A DNA stretch of 64,000 bases from Nocardia sp. NBC_01503 (GCF_036327755.1 NZ_CP109596.1:868001-932000); one strand, 5' to 3'. Positions 16,528-24,914 are shown, counted from the first letter of the stretch. A program made the numbers and translations. Notes: generated by a model not told the origin, from the letters alone.

Positions 16528-16574
16528 CCGACCATCATCACCCAAGCGGCCCAATGGGTCTCGACCGGAAACGC

Positions 16575-17327
16575 TCAGGGTTCGCGCGTCGTGGCGCGCC
16601 ATTCGGGCAGCGAGTCGGGATTGGCGCGCAGGTAGCGCAGGCTCTGTCTCATGTACACGCGCGGATTGGTGTCCAGGTGCCCGGCCCACGCCGGTTTCGG
16701 ATCACCGCGCATGACGGCCCAGCAGGCGAGCGCGTATCCGTACATGGGCTGGGACAGGTAGCCCAGGCGCGAAGACCGCCAACCGCGTTGATTCTGCGAG
16801 AACTGGAGTGCGGCATTGGCATTGAAGATGCCGAGGCCGAGGTACACGGTGGCGAGATCGGTGAGCTGCTCACCATCGTGCCGATCGTGGTCTATGCGCC
16901 GCTCACCCAATAGTCGCTCGTGTGCGAGTTCGTGTGCGATGGCGGCGACCAGGGTGACCTGCGAGCGCAGCCGCCCCATATCGAGCGAGACCACCGCCCG
17001 CCCGTGCTCCACCCGATAGTGCCCGGCCTCACCGTGCGTGGCGCCCTCCAGGAAGGCCACCCCCTCGGGCAGCGGGTCGTCGCCCGAATTCACCTCCACC
17101 ACAAGGCGATCCGCGCCCACGCCCATATAGCCGCCGACGGTGTCGACCAATGCGCGGACCTGCGGCTTCGTCCCGGAGTACGGGTCCGGGAAGAAGTCGG
17201 CGGTCGGCAGTACAACGGGTGCGCGCAGCGTTCGCGGACCGAATTGCGCCGCACACCAGCCCATCATCTCCTCGACCCAGAGCCGTTCCAGTGCGCCTAC
17301 CGGACAGGTCGGCCGGAAAATACCCAT
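16575..17327 (-). CDS. Putative zinc metalloprotease of unknown family
   Basis: This 250-residue protein has a zincin signature IAHELAHERLLGE with His132, Glu133 and His136, and a downstream DGEQLTDLATVYLG segment that could give a third ligand. There is no signal peptide or membrane helix, so it is cytoplasmic. The N-terminal half contains Trp- and Cys-bearing segments without a known domain. It precedes the P450 gene by 47 bp and probably shares its transcript. Two different HExxH proteins within 3 kb is notable. The protein resembles actinobacterial hypothetical proteins found near P450 genes, but I cannot name a family. Confidence 0.65.
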   Translation of the reverse strand: MGIFRPTCPVGALERLWVEEMMGWCAAQFGPRTLRAPVVLPTADFFPDPYSGTKPQVRALVDTVGGYMGVGADRLVVEVNSGDDPLPEGVAFLEGATHGEAGHYRVEHGRAVVSLDMGRLRSQVTLVAAIAHELAHERLLGERRIDHDRHDGEQLTDLATVYLGLGIFNANAALQFSQNQRGWRSSRLGYLSQPMYGYALACWAVMRGDPKPAWAGHLDTNPRVYMRQSLRYLRANPDSLPEWRATTREP

Positions 17328-17381
17328 GATGCATTATGTTCGGCGCAGCGCCGCATGCACGCCGGGCGGGATCACCGCAGG

Positions 17382-17999
17382 TCAGCGGGTTACCACCCGA
17401 AATGCCAGGTCACGGCCGAAGTTTCGGGCCATGGCGAGGGTGAGCCACAGGCGCATCACCCCGTCGACGAGTTCATAGTTTTCCGGGCCGACATAGATCG
17501 GCCTGAGGCCGACATCGGTGATGAGCTCCTCGACCTGCTCCCGATCGGCCTCCGCGCAGGAGAAGAACATGTCCGCCGGTGCGCCGTCGACCATCGGATT
17601 CTCGAAGATCTCCGCGCCGAGACTGTTGAAGGCCCGCGCATATCGGCACTGCGGCGCGAATTCGGCGAAGAGGGCCGCGGCGTTCGCGGGTGAGCCCAGC
17701 ACATCGTTGGTGGCATCGAGGACCAGTTTGCCCGCCAAGGCATCCGCATTGTCGCGCGCGAAATCCGCGACGGCCCGCGGTGGAATCGCGACCAGTACGG
17801 CATCCCCACCTGCCACGGCGGCGGCGACACCGAAGCTCTCCCGGCCGGGCGTCCGCGAGCCGTAGACCACGCAGTGCCCCGCCTTCGCGAGCGCGAGCCC
17901 CACCGCCCGGCCGACCCGCCCGGTTCCGATGACCGCGACATTCGCCTTCGGTCCGCCTTCGGCCCGGAATCTCGGACCCTGTAAATGAATGCTGCACAT
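17382..17999 (-). CDS. NAD(P)-binding F420-dependent-oxidoreductase-like protein
   Basis: The protein has 205 residues from ATG 17999. A Rossmann fold begins at NVAVIGTGRVGRAVGLALAK, followed by VVYGSRTP, where Ser-Arg suggests NADPH preference. The segments AVLVAIPPRAVADFA, LVLDATNDVLG and ARAFNSLGAEIFENP match the F420-dependent NADP reductase/ProC-like group. In this family the enzyme moves hydride between NADP and coenzyme F420 or an unknown partner. The fit to true F420:NADP oxidoreductase is partial. It stands between the metalloprotease and a divergent secreted hydrolase and looks monocistronic. Confidence 0.75.
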   Translation of the reverse strand: MCSIHLQGPRFRAEGGPKANVAVIGTGRVGRAVGLALAKAGHCVVYGSRTPGRESFGVAAAVAGGDAVLVAIPPRAVADFARDNADALAGKLVLDATNDVLGSPANAAALFAEFAPQCRYARAFNSLGAEIFENPMVDGAPADMFFSCAEADREQVEELITDVGLRPIYVGPENYELVDGVMRLWLTLAMARNFGRDLAFRVVTR

Positions 18000-18115
18000 G
18001 GCGATAACGCTAGGTCGGAGCGGGTATCGGGCGCTTCTCGATTCCTGACCGGTCCGGTGCCCGCTACGGTGGTATCCGAACCCGTTCACCGCTCGGCCGT
18101 TTCGTGGAGGCGACT

Positions 18116-18919
18116 TTGCGCATCATCGCTCGCATACTGCTCGTCCTGCTCACCCTGGCCGGGATCGGATTGCCGGGCGCCACCGCGCTCGCCACGCCCG
18201 CGAGCCCGTCGATCGATGACACCACCGCGAACAAGCTCGATGAGCTGCTCGGGGTGCGCATGGCCGCCGGGAGTGCGGGCAAGGGCGAGTTGATCAATCA
18301 GATCTCGGCGCGGCTGCTCGGTACGCCGTACGGGGCGAACATGCTGGTCGGCTCCGCTACCGTGCCCGAGGAGTTGATCGTCGATCTGCGCCGGGTCGAC
18401 TGCTTCACCCTCCTGGACTATGTCGAGGCGGCCTCCCGCTCGACGGACCGCGCCGGCTTCATCGCCAATCTCGCCGAGACGCGCTACACCAATGGGACCG
18501 TCGACTTCCTGCACCGCAAACACTTCTTCACGGACTGGGCGGTCACCCCGCGCACCGCGGCCGATGACGTCACCGGCACGCTCACGCCCGCGGCCGTGAC
18601 GGTGCGCAAACATCTCAACACCAAAGCCGACGGAACCTCCTACCTGCCCGGGCTGCCCGCCGTGGAGCGCGACATCACCTATATCCCCGCCACCGCGGTC
18701 GACAACGCGGTGATCTCCCAGCTGCACACCGGCGATTACCTTGCCGCCTATGCCGATCAGCCCGGGCTCGATGTGACCCACGTGGGCATCTTCGTCGCCA
18801 CACCCAATGGCCCGGTATTCCGCAATGCCACCTCGCTGGCGGCCTATCGGGTGGTGGACACCCCGCTCAATGATTACGTCGCGAGCACTCCGGGTTTGGT
18901 GGTGCTGCGCCCGCACTGA
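18116..18919 (+). CDS. Secreted DUF1460 (NlpC/P60-like amidase) protein
   Basis: The protein has 267 residues from the TTG at 18116, chosen for a GGAGG element 5 nt upstream; a GTG at 18104 is the alternative. The N-terminus is a signal peptide (LRIIARILLVLLTLAGIGL). DUF1460 features follow: NQISARLLGTPYGANMLVG, the catalytic-Cys region RRVDCFTLLDYVEA, and the His-bearing VTHVGIFVATPNGPVFRNA. Proteins of this fold act on cell-wall peptides as amidases or peptidases. The protein is predicted to work outside the membrane on peptidoglycan. It starts about 115 bp from the divergent oxidoreductase gene. Confidence 0.8.
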   Translation: MRIIARILLVLLTLAGIGLPGATALATPASPSIDDTTANKLDELLGVRMAAGSAGKGELINQISARLLGTPYGANMLVGSATVPEELIVDLRRVDCFTLLDYVEAASRSTDRAGFIANLAETRYTNGTVDFLHRKHFFTDWAVTPRTAADDVTGTLTPAAVTVRKHLNTKADGTSYLPGLPAVERDITYIPATAVDNAVISQLHTGDYLAAYADQPGLDVTHVGIFVATPNGPVFRNATSLAAYRVVDTPLNDYVASTPGLVVLRPH

Positions 18920-19093
18920 GCCCCGCCGATGCCGTGACCGATGCGGTGCCGCCACCCGCCCGCCCGGCATCTGAAACAACTATGTGTCTGAAAACCCTGC
19001 GAAGCCGAGGGCCGATGATCAACAATTGGCCAGGACTATCTGCCGGGCGGCAACCCCCGCCCGAAACTCCATCGGCGACAGAGGGATTGGACA

Positions 19094-20467
19094 ATGAGCA
19101 GGCTGGCGACCTCGTGCGGGGCGATCTCGGTCGCCGCGGCCGTCATGGTCGGGACCGTGGCGGTCGGCGGCGCGCACGCGGATATCCGCGGCACCGCACC
19201 CTGCACCCCCTACACCGCGATTCTCGCGCCGGGAACCTGGGAGACGCGCCCCGACGCGGATCCGGCCGTCCCGGTGGGCATGCTCAGGCCGGTCGGTGAC
19301 GGATTGCAGCGGCAGTTCGGCAGCCAGATCACCGTGCGCTACACCCCCTACGCCGCAAGCGCTTTCGACCAGGGACTGAGCTACGCCGAGTCCTTGAGCA
19401 CCCTCGAATCCCGACTGCGCACCATGGTCGGCGGTCTCTGCGCCTCGACCCGGGTCCTGCTCGCCGGATACAGCCAAGGCGCGGACGGCATCGGCGATTT
19501 CGCCACCGAGATCGGCAATGGCGAAGGCCCGATCGGCCCCGAGCGCGTTATCGGCGTCGGTTTGCTGGCCGATCCCCACCGCGACCCGAACACCACACTC
19601 TCCCTGGGCAATCCGCAGCCAGGCCACGGTATCGCCGGCACCCGGAGCCAGGATTTCGGCGCACTCACCGACCGCGTGCGCACCCTCTGCGCCGACGGTG
19701 ACCTGTACTGCTCACTCAATGCGAACGCATCCCCCTTCCTCGCCGCACTCGGCCGGGTGCTGAGCGGTGATCCCGCGCCCATCGCCGCGCTGGTCCCCAC
19801 CACCACCGACCCGAGCACGCTCATCGAGCAGGTCGTCAAGGTGGGCGCGGGCTGGGCGGCGACCGCGGCCAACCTCCCCACCATCCTCGACGACCTCACC
19901 AGCCTCCCGACCATCATCCAAACCGGCGATGTCCGCACCGCGCACGAGATCGCGAGCAACCTGAATATCGCCCTCGCCCCGATGGTCCAAGCCGCCGCCG
20001 GTGTCGATCTCTCCCTGATCGCATCGGTCGTCCGCGCCGCCACCGCCGTCGACCCCTCCGGCTTCACCTCCGCCCTGAGCGTCGTCGCCGACGCCCTCAC
20101 CGGCATCGACATCCTGGGCATAGCCGCGAATGTCGGCCAGGTACAGGAAACCCTCTGGCGCGCGGTCGAATCCCTGAACCGCAATGATCCGCTGGCCGCC
20201 GCGTCCGATGTGGCGTCCCTGGCGCCCACCGCCGTGAATCTGGCGAGCTCGGTCATCGGCCCCTTCGCCACCGCCGTCCGCGGCGATCTCCGAGTGGCCG
20301 CCCAAACCCTGCTCGATATCGGTGGCCCCGACTCGGTCAACGATCTGGTCCAGCTCAGTCGTCAGGGCGTGGCCATGGCCAACTTCTACGCCTCCAACGC
20401 CCACCTCGACTACGGCGACGACGCCCAGATCCTGCTGAACTTCCTGGGCGCCCAAGCCGATTCATAG
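19094..20467 (+). CDS. Secreted cutinase-family serine esterase with long C-terminal extension
   Basis: The protein has 457 residues and a signal peptide ending near AHAD. The cutinase domain covers about residues 30-245: PYTAILAPGTWETRP, the nucleophile elbow VLLAGYSQGADG with Ser127, GLLADPHRDPNT with an Asp, and LCADGDLYC. About 210 residues of Ala/Val/Asp-rich helical sequence follow, without a known fold. Cutinase-like proteins of mycolate bacteria are esterases or phospholipases acting on host or envelope lipids. The extension could be a chaperone-like or surface-binding region. The 174-bp gap upstream holds the promoter but no clear box. Confidence 0.85.
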   Translation: MSRLATSCGAISVAAAVMVGTVAVGGAHADIRGTAPCTPYTAILAPGTWETRPDADPAVPVGMLRPVGDGLQRQFGSQITVRYTPYAASAFDQGLSYAESLSTLESRLRTMVGGLCASTRVLLAGYSQGADGIGDFATEIGNGEGPIGPERVIGVGLLADPHRDPNTTLSLGNPQPGHGIAGTRSQDFGALTDRVRTLCADGDLYCSLNANASPFLAALGRVLSGDPAPIAALVPTTTDPSTLIEQVVKVGAGWAATAANLPTILDDLTSLPTIIQTGDVRTAHEIASNLNIALAPMVQAAAGVDLSLIASVVRAATAVDPSGFTSALSVVADALTGIDILGIAANVGQVQETLWRAVESLNRNDPLAAASDVASLAPTAVNLASSVIGPFATAVRGDLRVAAQTLLDIGGPDSVNDLVQLSRQGVAMANFYASNAHLDYGDDAQILLNFLGAQADS

Positions 20468-20503
20468 CGCATCCCGCCGGTGTTCCACATCACAGGCAGC
20501 GGC

Positions 20504-20530
20504 TGTCAGGAATTCACGAGCTGTCTCGTT
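20504..20530 (+). promoter_or_regulatory. ECF41-type promoter (TGTCAGG-N16-CGTT)
   Basis: TGTCAGG at 20504-20510 is followed after exactly 16 nt by CGTT at 20527-20530, 33 bp before the oxidoreductase start. The ECF41 consensus I recall is TGTCACA-N16-CGTC, so this fits in spacing and nearly in sequence. The downstream pair ends with a SigJ/ECF41 sigma gene, so autoregulation is likely. Confidence 0.55.
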
Positions 20531-20562
20531 CAGAGTGCACGCGAACCAGACAGGAGCGAATC

Positions 20563-21753
20563 ATGAAGCATCGCATCGTCGTCCTCGGTGCCGGATACGC
20601 CGGAGCCTTCACCGCCGGATACCTGGCCCGCCAACTGCATGCCGACGACTTCGAGATCACCGTGGTCAATGCCGAACCCGATTTCGTCGAGCGGTTGCGG
20701 CTGCATCAGCTGGCCGCCGGGCACGAGCTTCCGCACCGGCCGCTGGCAGAGGTGTTCGCGGGTACCGGCATTCGGCTGCGCGTAGCGCGGGTGACCGCGG
20801 TCGATGCCGAACACCGCGGTGTCACCATCGTCGATGGCGATGGCATCGACCGGCTCGAATACGACACCCTGCTGTACGCGCTCGGCAGCACCGCCGCCGA
20901 TCACGGTGTTCCGGGGGTCGCCGAGCACACCTTCCACGTCGCCGGACGCCCTTCCGCGCTGCGGCTACGCGCCCGCCTCGACGAGCTGGAGGAGAACGGG
21001 ACGGTGCTGGTGGTCGGCGGAAATCTGACCGCGATCGAAGCCGTCACCGAGATCGCCGAAGCCCGTCCGGGGCTTCGCGTCGACCTCGCCACCAGCGGCG
21101 AACTCGGCGGCTGGCTGGGACCGAAGGCTCGTCGTCATCTGCTGCGCAGCTTCGACCGGCTGGGCATCTCGATCCACGAGCGCACCGAAATCGAACGCGT
21201 CGAGCCGACCGGAGCGGTCGCCACCGACGGCACCTTCCTCGCCTCGGACGCGACCGTATGGGCCGCGGGCTTCGCCGTCACCCCGCTCGCCGCGTCGAGC
21301 GGGCTCGCGGTGCGGGCCAACGGTCAGATCACCGTCGATCGGCGGCTGCGGTCGGTCTCGCATCCGGAGGTCTATGTCGCCGGTGACAGCGCCTTCGTCA
21401 TCGGCAAGAACGGTCACCCGCTGCCGATGTCCTGCGCCTCGGCGGGATTCACCGGGATGCAGGCGGCGGCCGCGATCATCGGGGACCGGACCGGACGCAA
21501 GATCAAGGGCACCGCGCTGGCCTACTTCGGCAACCACATCAGCCTCGGACGCGAGGACGGCATCTTCCAGCTGGTCGACGGGGATGCTCGCGCCAAGTCC
21601 GGGGCACTGTGCGGGCGGTCGGCGGCGCACGTCAAGGCGGCGATCGTGGCCGGTAGCGGCTGGAGTATCAGCCACCCGACCTTCGGGATGCCGAGTCACC
21701 GGTACCGCCTGGCGACCGCACGCGCGCACTCGGCCGACACGGTCACCACTTAG
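20563..21753 (+). CDS. NAD(P)/FAD-dependent oxidoreductase (NDH-2/FIP2-like)
   Basis: The 396-residue protein has an FAD-binding Rossmann fold, HRIVVLGAGYAGAFTAGYLA, then the second (NADH) fold, NGTVLVVGGNLTAIEAVTEI, and the C-terminal FAD contact VYVAGDSAFVIG. This is the pyridine nucleotide-disulphide oxidoreductase fold of type II NADH dehydrogenases and apoptosis-inducing-factor-like enzymes; no CxxxxC disulphide is present. An AGGAG site precedes the ATG. It is followed after 10 bp by a SigJ-type ECF41 sigma factor. ECF41 genes are typically paired with a carboxymuconolactone decarboxylase, oxidoreductase or epimerase gene, and this is such a partner. The substrate is unknown. Confidence 0.85.
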   Translation: MKHRIVVLGAGYAGAFTAGYLARQLHADDFEITVVNAEPDFVERLRLHQLAAGHELPHRPLAEVFAGTGIRLRVARVTAVDAEHRGVTIVDGDGIDRLEYDTLLYALGSTAADHGVPGVAEHTFHVAGRPSALRLRARLDELEENGTVLVVGGNLTAIEAVTEIAEARPGLRVDLATSGELGGWLGPKARRHLLRSFDRLGISIHERTEIERVEPTGAVATDGTFLASDATVWAAGFAVTPLAASSGLAVRANGQITVDRRLRSVSHPEVYVAGDSAFVIGKNGHPLPMSCASAGFTGMQAAAAIIGDRTGRKIKGTALAYFGNHISLGREDGIFQLVDGDARAKSGALCGRSAAHVKAAIVAGSGWSISHPTFGMPSHRYRLATARAHSADTVTT

Positions 21754-21756
21754 ATT
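21751..21756 (+). promoter_or_regulatory. Possible -10 box TAGATT for sigJ
   Basis: TAGATT includes the stop codon of the oxidoreductase gene and lies 7 nt before the sigma-factor ATG. It may give a second, leaderless transcript in addition to read-through from the ECF41-type promoter. Confidence 0.35.
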
Positions 21757-21763
21757 GGCGCTC

Positions 21764-22699
21764 ATGGACACTGCCACCGCGGCGCGTTTCGAGGCCAGCC
21801 GGAATCGGCTGGCCGCACTCGCCTACCGTCTGCTCGGCTCCGCCGCCGATGCCGAGGACACGGTGCAGGACGCATTCCTGCGGTGGCAGGCCGCCGACCG
21901 GGAGTACGTCGAGGTGCCCGAGGCCTGGCTGACCAAGATCGTCACCAACCTCGCGCTCGATCGGCTGCGGTCGGCGAAGATGCGGCATGAACGCGCGGTC
22001 GGGGCGTGGATGCCCGAACCGCTGCTGCGGGGCGATCCGATGCTCGGCCCGGCCGATACCGTCGAGCAGCGCGAGTCGGTGACAATGGCGGTGCTGACCA
22101 TGATGGAGAAGCTCTCACCGACCGAGCGCGCCGTTTACGTGCTGTACGAGGCGTTTTCGTACAGCCACGCCGAGATCGCGGAGATTCTCGACCTCACGGT
22201 CTCCGCGAGTCAGCAGCACCTGCACCGCGCCCGGCATCGAATTGCCGCCGCCGGCAACAGAACCGAACTCGATCCCGCCGCCGCGCGGCGAATCGTCGAG
22301 GCATTCGTCGAGGCCGCCGCCTCCGGCCGGACCGAGCGACTGGTGACACTGCTGACCGCCGATGCCACCGGTACCTCCGACGGCTTCGGCGGGTTGGCCG
22401 AGAAGCTGATCCACTACTCGACCCCGCAGCGGCTCGCCACCGCCCTGCGCGCGTTCAAACCCACCGCCGCCAAACGCAGATTCGCCGGGGGTTCGCCCAT
22501 GATCCACGCCGCGGTGGTCAACGGCTGCCCGGCCATGCTCGCCACCGTCGACGATCGGGTCGTGAGCGTCGCGATCCTGGAGATCCGCGACGACAGGATC
22601 GCGGGCGTACGCGGCATCTCCGCCCCGCACCGCCTCGCCCGGCTCACCGCGCAATGGCAGCGGCACGAGCACGATGCCGCGCTGATCGAATCCTGGTAA
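21764..22699 (+). CDS. sigJ: ECF41-family RNA polymerase sigma factor (SigJ-like)
   Basis: The protein has 311 residues from ATG 21764. Sigma region 2 is at about residues 5-75, with RLAALAYRLLGSAADAEDTV and DAFLRWQ. Region 4 is at about residues 105-160, with LSPTERAVYVLYEAFSYSHA and EIAEILDLTVSASQQHLHRA. The C-terminal 130 residues are a SnoaL-like domain characteristic of ECF41 sigma factors, which controls activity in place of an anti-sigma factor. The gene follows its oxidoreductase partner by 10 bp. The Mycobacterium SigJ relation is by domain architecture; orthology was not tested. Confidence 0.88.
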   Translation: MDTATAARFEASRNRLAALAYRLLGSAADAEDTVQDAFLRWQAADREYVEVPEAWLTKIVTNLALDRLRSAKMRHERAVGAWMPEPLLRGDPMLGPADTVEQRESVTMAVLTMMEKLSPTERAVYVLYEAFSYSHAEIAEILDLTVSASQQHLHRARHRIAAAGNRTELDPAAARRIVEAFVEAAASGRTERLVTLLTADATGTSDGFGGLAEKLIHYSTPQRLATALRAFKPTAAKRRFAGGSPMIHAAVVNGCPAMLATVDDRVVSVAILEIRDDRIAGVRGISAPHRLARLTAQWQRHEHDAALIESW

Positions 22700-22735
22700 T
22701 CGACCGCGCTGAAACGTTTTTCGAACCCGCCCTGA

Positions 22736-23089
22736 TCAATTGACGATCGGAGCGATGGGCTCGATGGTGAGACCGGTTCTGGTGCTGCGGGATTGGCCCC
22801 ATTCGTAAAGGGCGGTGAGGACGGGGACCAGGGTCCAGCCTTCTTCGGTCAGGGCGTAGTCGACCTGGGGTGGGGTGGTGGGGGTGATGGTACGGCGGAT
22901 GAGGCCGGCGGACTCCAGGTCTCGGAGTTGTTGGATGAGCATCTTTTCACTGGTGGTGGGCATGCGGCGGCGGAGTTCGCCGTAGCGGTGGGTGCCCTCT
23001 TTGAGGTGGGCCAGGATTACCGGTTTCCATTTGCCGCCGATGAGGTCGACGGTTACCTCTACGGGGCAGTGGTAGCGCTTGGGGGGCAT
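22736..23089 (-). CDS. HxlR-family transcriptional regulator
   Basis: The protein has 117 residues from ATG 23089, with GAGG 5 nt upstream; GTG 23095 is also possible. The HxlR fold is obvious: the N-terminal CPVEVTVDLIGGKWKPVIL with its conserved Cys, LRRRMPTTSEKMLIQQLRDL as the recognition helix region, and a wing with VDYALTEEGWTLVPVL. HxlR proteins respond to aldehydes, quinones or redox state through the Cys. It is divergent from a two-gene operon (23199-24173) with a 109-bp gap that contains the AT-richer sequence TACTTGTAAGACTGTAA, a plausible operator. Confidence 0.9.
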   Translation of the reverse strand: MPPKRYHCPVEVTVDLIGGKWKPVILAHLKEGTHRYGELRRRMPTTSEKMLIQQLRDLESAGLIRRTITPTTPPQVDYALTEEGWTLVPVLTALYEWGQSRSTRTGLTIEPIAPIVN

Positions 23090-23198
23090 GATCACCTCGG
23101 GTGCTTACCGGAAAGTGAGTACTTGTAAGACTGTAATCATCGGGTTTGCATGGACTCCGCACGGATACGTCGGAACGTTGATACGGAGTCGAAAGTTC

Positions 23199-23525
23199 AT
23201 GAAGGTCATTACTTTTGATCGATTCAAGCCGGGTGTCACACTGGAGACCATCACACCCTTCCTACCCGAGGAAGTGGCCAATGTGTGGCGGCTGTGGAAG
23301 GCCGGGATCGTGCGGGAGAACTACGCGCGGGCCGACGAGCCGGGTGTGGTGATCGTGTTCGAGGTGGAGAGCGTCGATGAGGCCAAGCGATACATCGAGG
23401 ACTTTCCACTGACCAAGAAGGGTTTCCTGGAGTGGACGTATGTGCCGGTGACGGCACCGCTACCACTGGAGGCGCTGATGGCCGACACCGTCGACGTCGC
23501 CGAACCCTACGACCGGACCAAGTGA
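23199..23525 (+). CDS. Dimeric alpha/beta-barrel (muconolactone isomerase/ABM-like) protein
   Basis: The 108-residue protein starts at ATG 23199 (MKVITFDRFKPGVTLE). The pattern is one ferredoxin-like unit: a beta strand, a helix LPEEVANVWRLWKAG, the strand GVVIVFEVESVDEAKRYIED, and LEWTYVPVTAPLPL. This resembles muconolactone delta-isomerase-like or YCII/superoxide-dismutase-annotated small proteins. It is followed after 6 bp by an isochorismatase-fold hydrolase and lies opposite an HxlR regulator, which suggests a small stress or catabolic operon. No active-site residues are diagnostic. Confidence 0.65.
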   Translation: MKVITFDRFKPGVTLETITPFLPEEVANVWRLWKAGIVRENYARADEPGVVIVFEVESVDEAKRYIEDFPLTKKGFLEWTYVPVTAPLPLEALMADTVDVAEPYDRTK

Positions 23526-23531
23526 GGCGAT

Positions 23532-24173
23532 ATGCGATACGCGTACGGACTGACCATTCCGCAGACCATCGAGGATGCGTGCGATCCGAAACGGATGGCA
23601 CTGCTGATCTATGACATGCAGGTCGGAATCGTGCGGCAGATACCGGATGGCGAACGCATCACCGAAGCCTGTGTACAGCTCCGGGATGCCGCCCGGGAGA
23701 AGGGGTTTCGGGTGTTCTACACCCGGCACATGTCGATTCCGGTAGCGGCGGCGGGTGTTTCGCAACTGCGCACCGCCATGGAGTGGCAGCACGTCGACGA
23801 TCCGCATCAGGTGCACGCGCCGTTCCTGCAGGGCTCACCGGCCTATCAACTGGTACCCGAACTGGAGCCCGGACCGGACGAGGTCGTCTTCGACAAGATC
23901 TCCATGTCCGCCTTCACCGGCACCCCACTCGATATCGCGCTGCGGGACTTGGGAATCGACTCGTTCGCCGTCGCGGGCATCGCCCTGGAGATCGGTATCG
24001 AACCCACCGTGCGGCACGCCACCGACCTCGGCTACCTTCCGATCATGGTCACCGACGCCTGCGGCGCCGGACATCAGGAGGCCGCCGAACGTGCCTATGC
24101 CACTTTGGCTTTCGCCGGCGGCTCGCGTACCACCGATACCGCCTCGCTGATCGAATTGATGAATCGCGGCTGA
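23532..24173 (+). CDS. Isochorismatase-fold hydrolase lacking the catalytic cysteine
   Basis: The 213-residue protein has an isochorismatase fold: the Asp motif ALLIYDMQVGIVRQIPDG, the Lys motif DEVVFDKISMSAFTGTPLD, and the segment VAGIALEIGIEPTVRHATDL. In cysteine hydrolases of this superfamily that last segment has a nucleophilic Cys (VATDVCVEATVRDA-like); here Gly occupies the position, as in true isochorismatases EntB and PhzD. So vinyl-ether hydrolysis, not amide hydrolysis, is the better guess. No enterobactin or phenazine genes are nearby. It is the second gene of the HxlR-linked operon. Confidence 0.8.
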   Translation: MRYAYGLTIPQTIEDACDPKRMALLIYDMQVGIVRQIPDGERITEACVQLRDAAREKGFRVFYTRHMSIPVAAAGVSQLRTAMEWQHVDDPHQVHAPFLQGSPAYQLVPELEPGPDEVVFDKISMSAFTGTPLDIALRDLGIDSFAVAGIALEIGIEPTVRHATDLGYLPIMVTDACGAGHQEAAERAYATLAFAGGSRTTDTASLIELMNRG

Positions 24174-24184
24174 CGATTCCTTCG

Positions 24185-24493
24185 TCATAGTCGCCGCTGC
24201 GCTCGGACTACTCGCGCGAAGTACACGGGAAAACCACCGACCACGATCAGCACCATGGCGATGACCACCACCCCGTGTACCGCCAGCACAACTCCGGCAC
24301 CGAAGCAGAGCAGTCCGAGCAGCAGTAGCAAGATCTCCCCGCCGGGCGTCACATAATCGGCGCGGGGGGTTTGCGAGGGCCGGATCGGCACCGTGTAGTA
24401 CGGGGCAGAGCGCGGCGGAACGTACCCGAGCGGCGGTCGGCCCCTGCGCCACCGCGGCTGTGCGGGAATCGACCTGTTGACCATGCGAACCAT
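24185..24493 (-). CDS. Small two-helix membrane protein
   Basis: The protein has 102 residues from ATG 24493 (MVRMVNRSIPAQ). A basic, Pro/Arg-rich N-terminal half precedes two hydrophobic helices, GEILLLLLGLLCFGAGVVLAV and VVIAMVLIVVGGFPVYFARV, and a basic end. It may be a small envelope protein. No family was recognised. It converges with the isochorismatase-like gene with an 11-bp gap. Confidence 0.55.
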   Translation of the reverse strand: MVRMVNRSIPAQPRWRRGRPPLGYVPPRSAPYYTVPIRPSQTPRADYVTPGGEILLLLLGLLCFGAGVVLAVHGVVVIAMVLIVVGGFPVYFARVVRAQRRL

Positions 24494-24686
24494 CGCGCTA
24501 CCTCGCAGCCCGAAAACGATTCCATAACAATCAGGCTCCAAGTACAGCACCCGCGACCGACAATTACAGCCTTCGTCCTGAAGCTCACTTTTGTCGGAAT
24601 CGCGAGAACAGCTGGGAGGTTGCGGGATTCCATGGCCCGGGGCGGGAGGGCTGCCGCGGTGGCGCGCCGGGCCTCGGACAGACCCG

Positions 24687-24914
24687 TCAGTGGCGGCGCT
24701 GGCGGGCGGTGAGCAGGCCGGCCAGCCAGCCCACCACGAACATGACCAGGAGTACCAGCCACATCGGGGAGCGGATGGTGATGAGCAGGAATTCGATGGA
24801 GACCTTGGTGCGGTTCTCGACCACGAAGAGGATGGCCAGGACAGTGAGGGCCAGGGCTACCCACTGGGTGGGGGTGATGCGGGACAGTAGGGATCGCTTT
24901 TCGGGGCTGCTCAT
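24687..24914 (-). CDS. LapA-domain (DUF1049) small membrane protein
   Basis: The protein has 75 residues from ATG 24914, with GAGGAG 5 nt upstream. It shows the lipopolysaccharide-assembly-protein-A layout: a first helix TPTQWVALALTVLAILFVV, the linker ENRTKVSIEFLLITIRSPMW and a second helix LVLLVMFVVGWLAGLL with a basic tail. In Gram-negative bacteria LapA regulates LPS synthesis with LapB; the actinobacterial versions are uncharacterised. It appears monocistronic. The region 24494-24686 between this gene and the previous one holds no further gene I can support. Confidence 0.75.
   Translation of the reverse strand: MSSPEKRSLLSRITPTQWVALALTVLAILFVVENRTKVSIEFLLITIRSPMWLVLLVMFVVGWLAGLLTARQRRH

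Noticed and set aside
14717..17327. Conservon-type (cvn) signalling operon around the P450
   Set aside because: There is no sensor kinase, roadblock, DUF742 or small GTPase gene, which define conservons.
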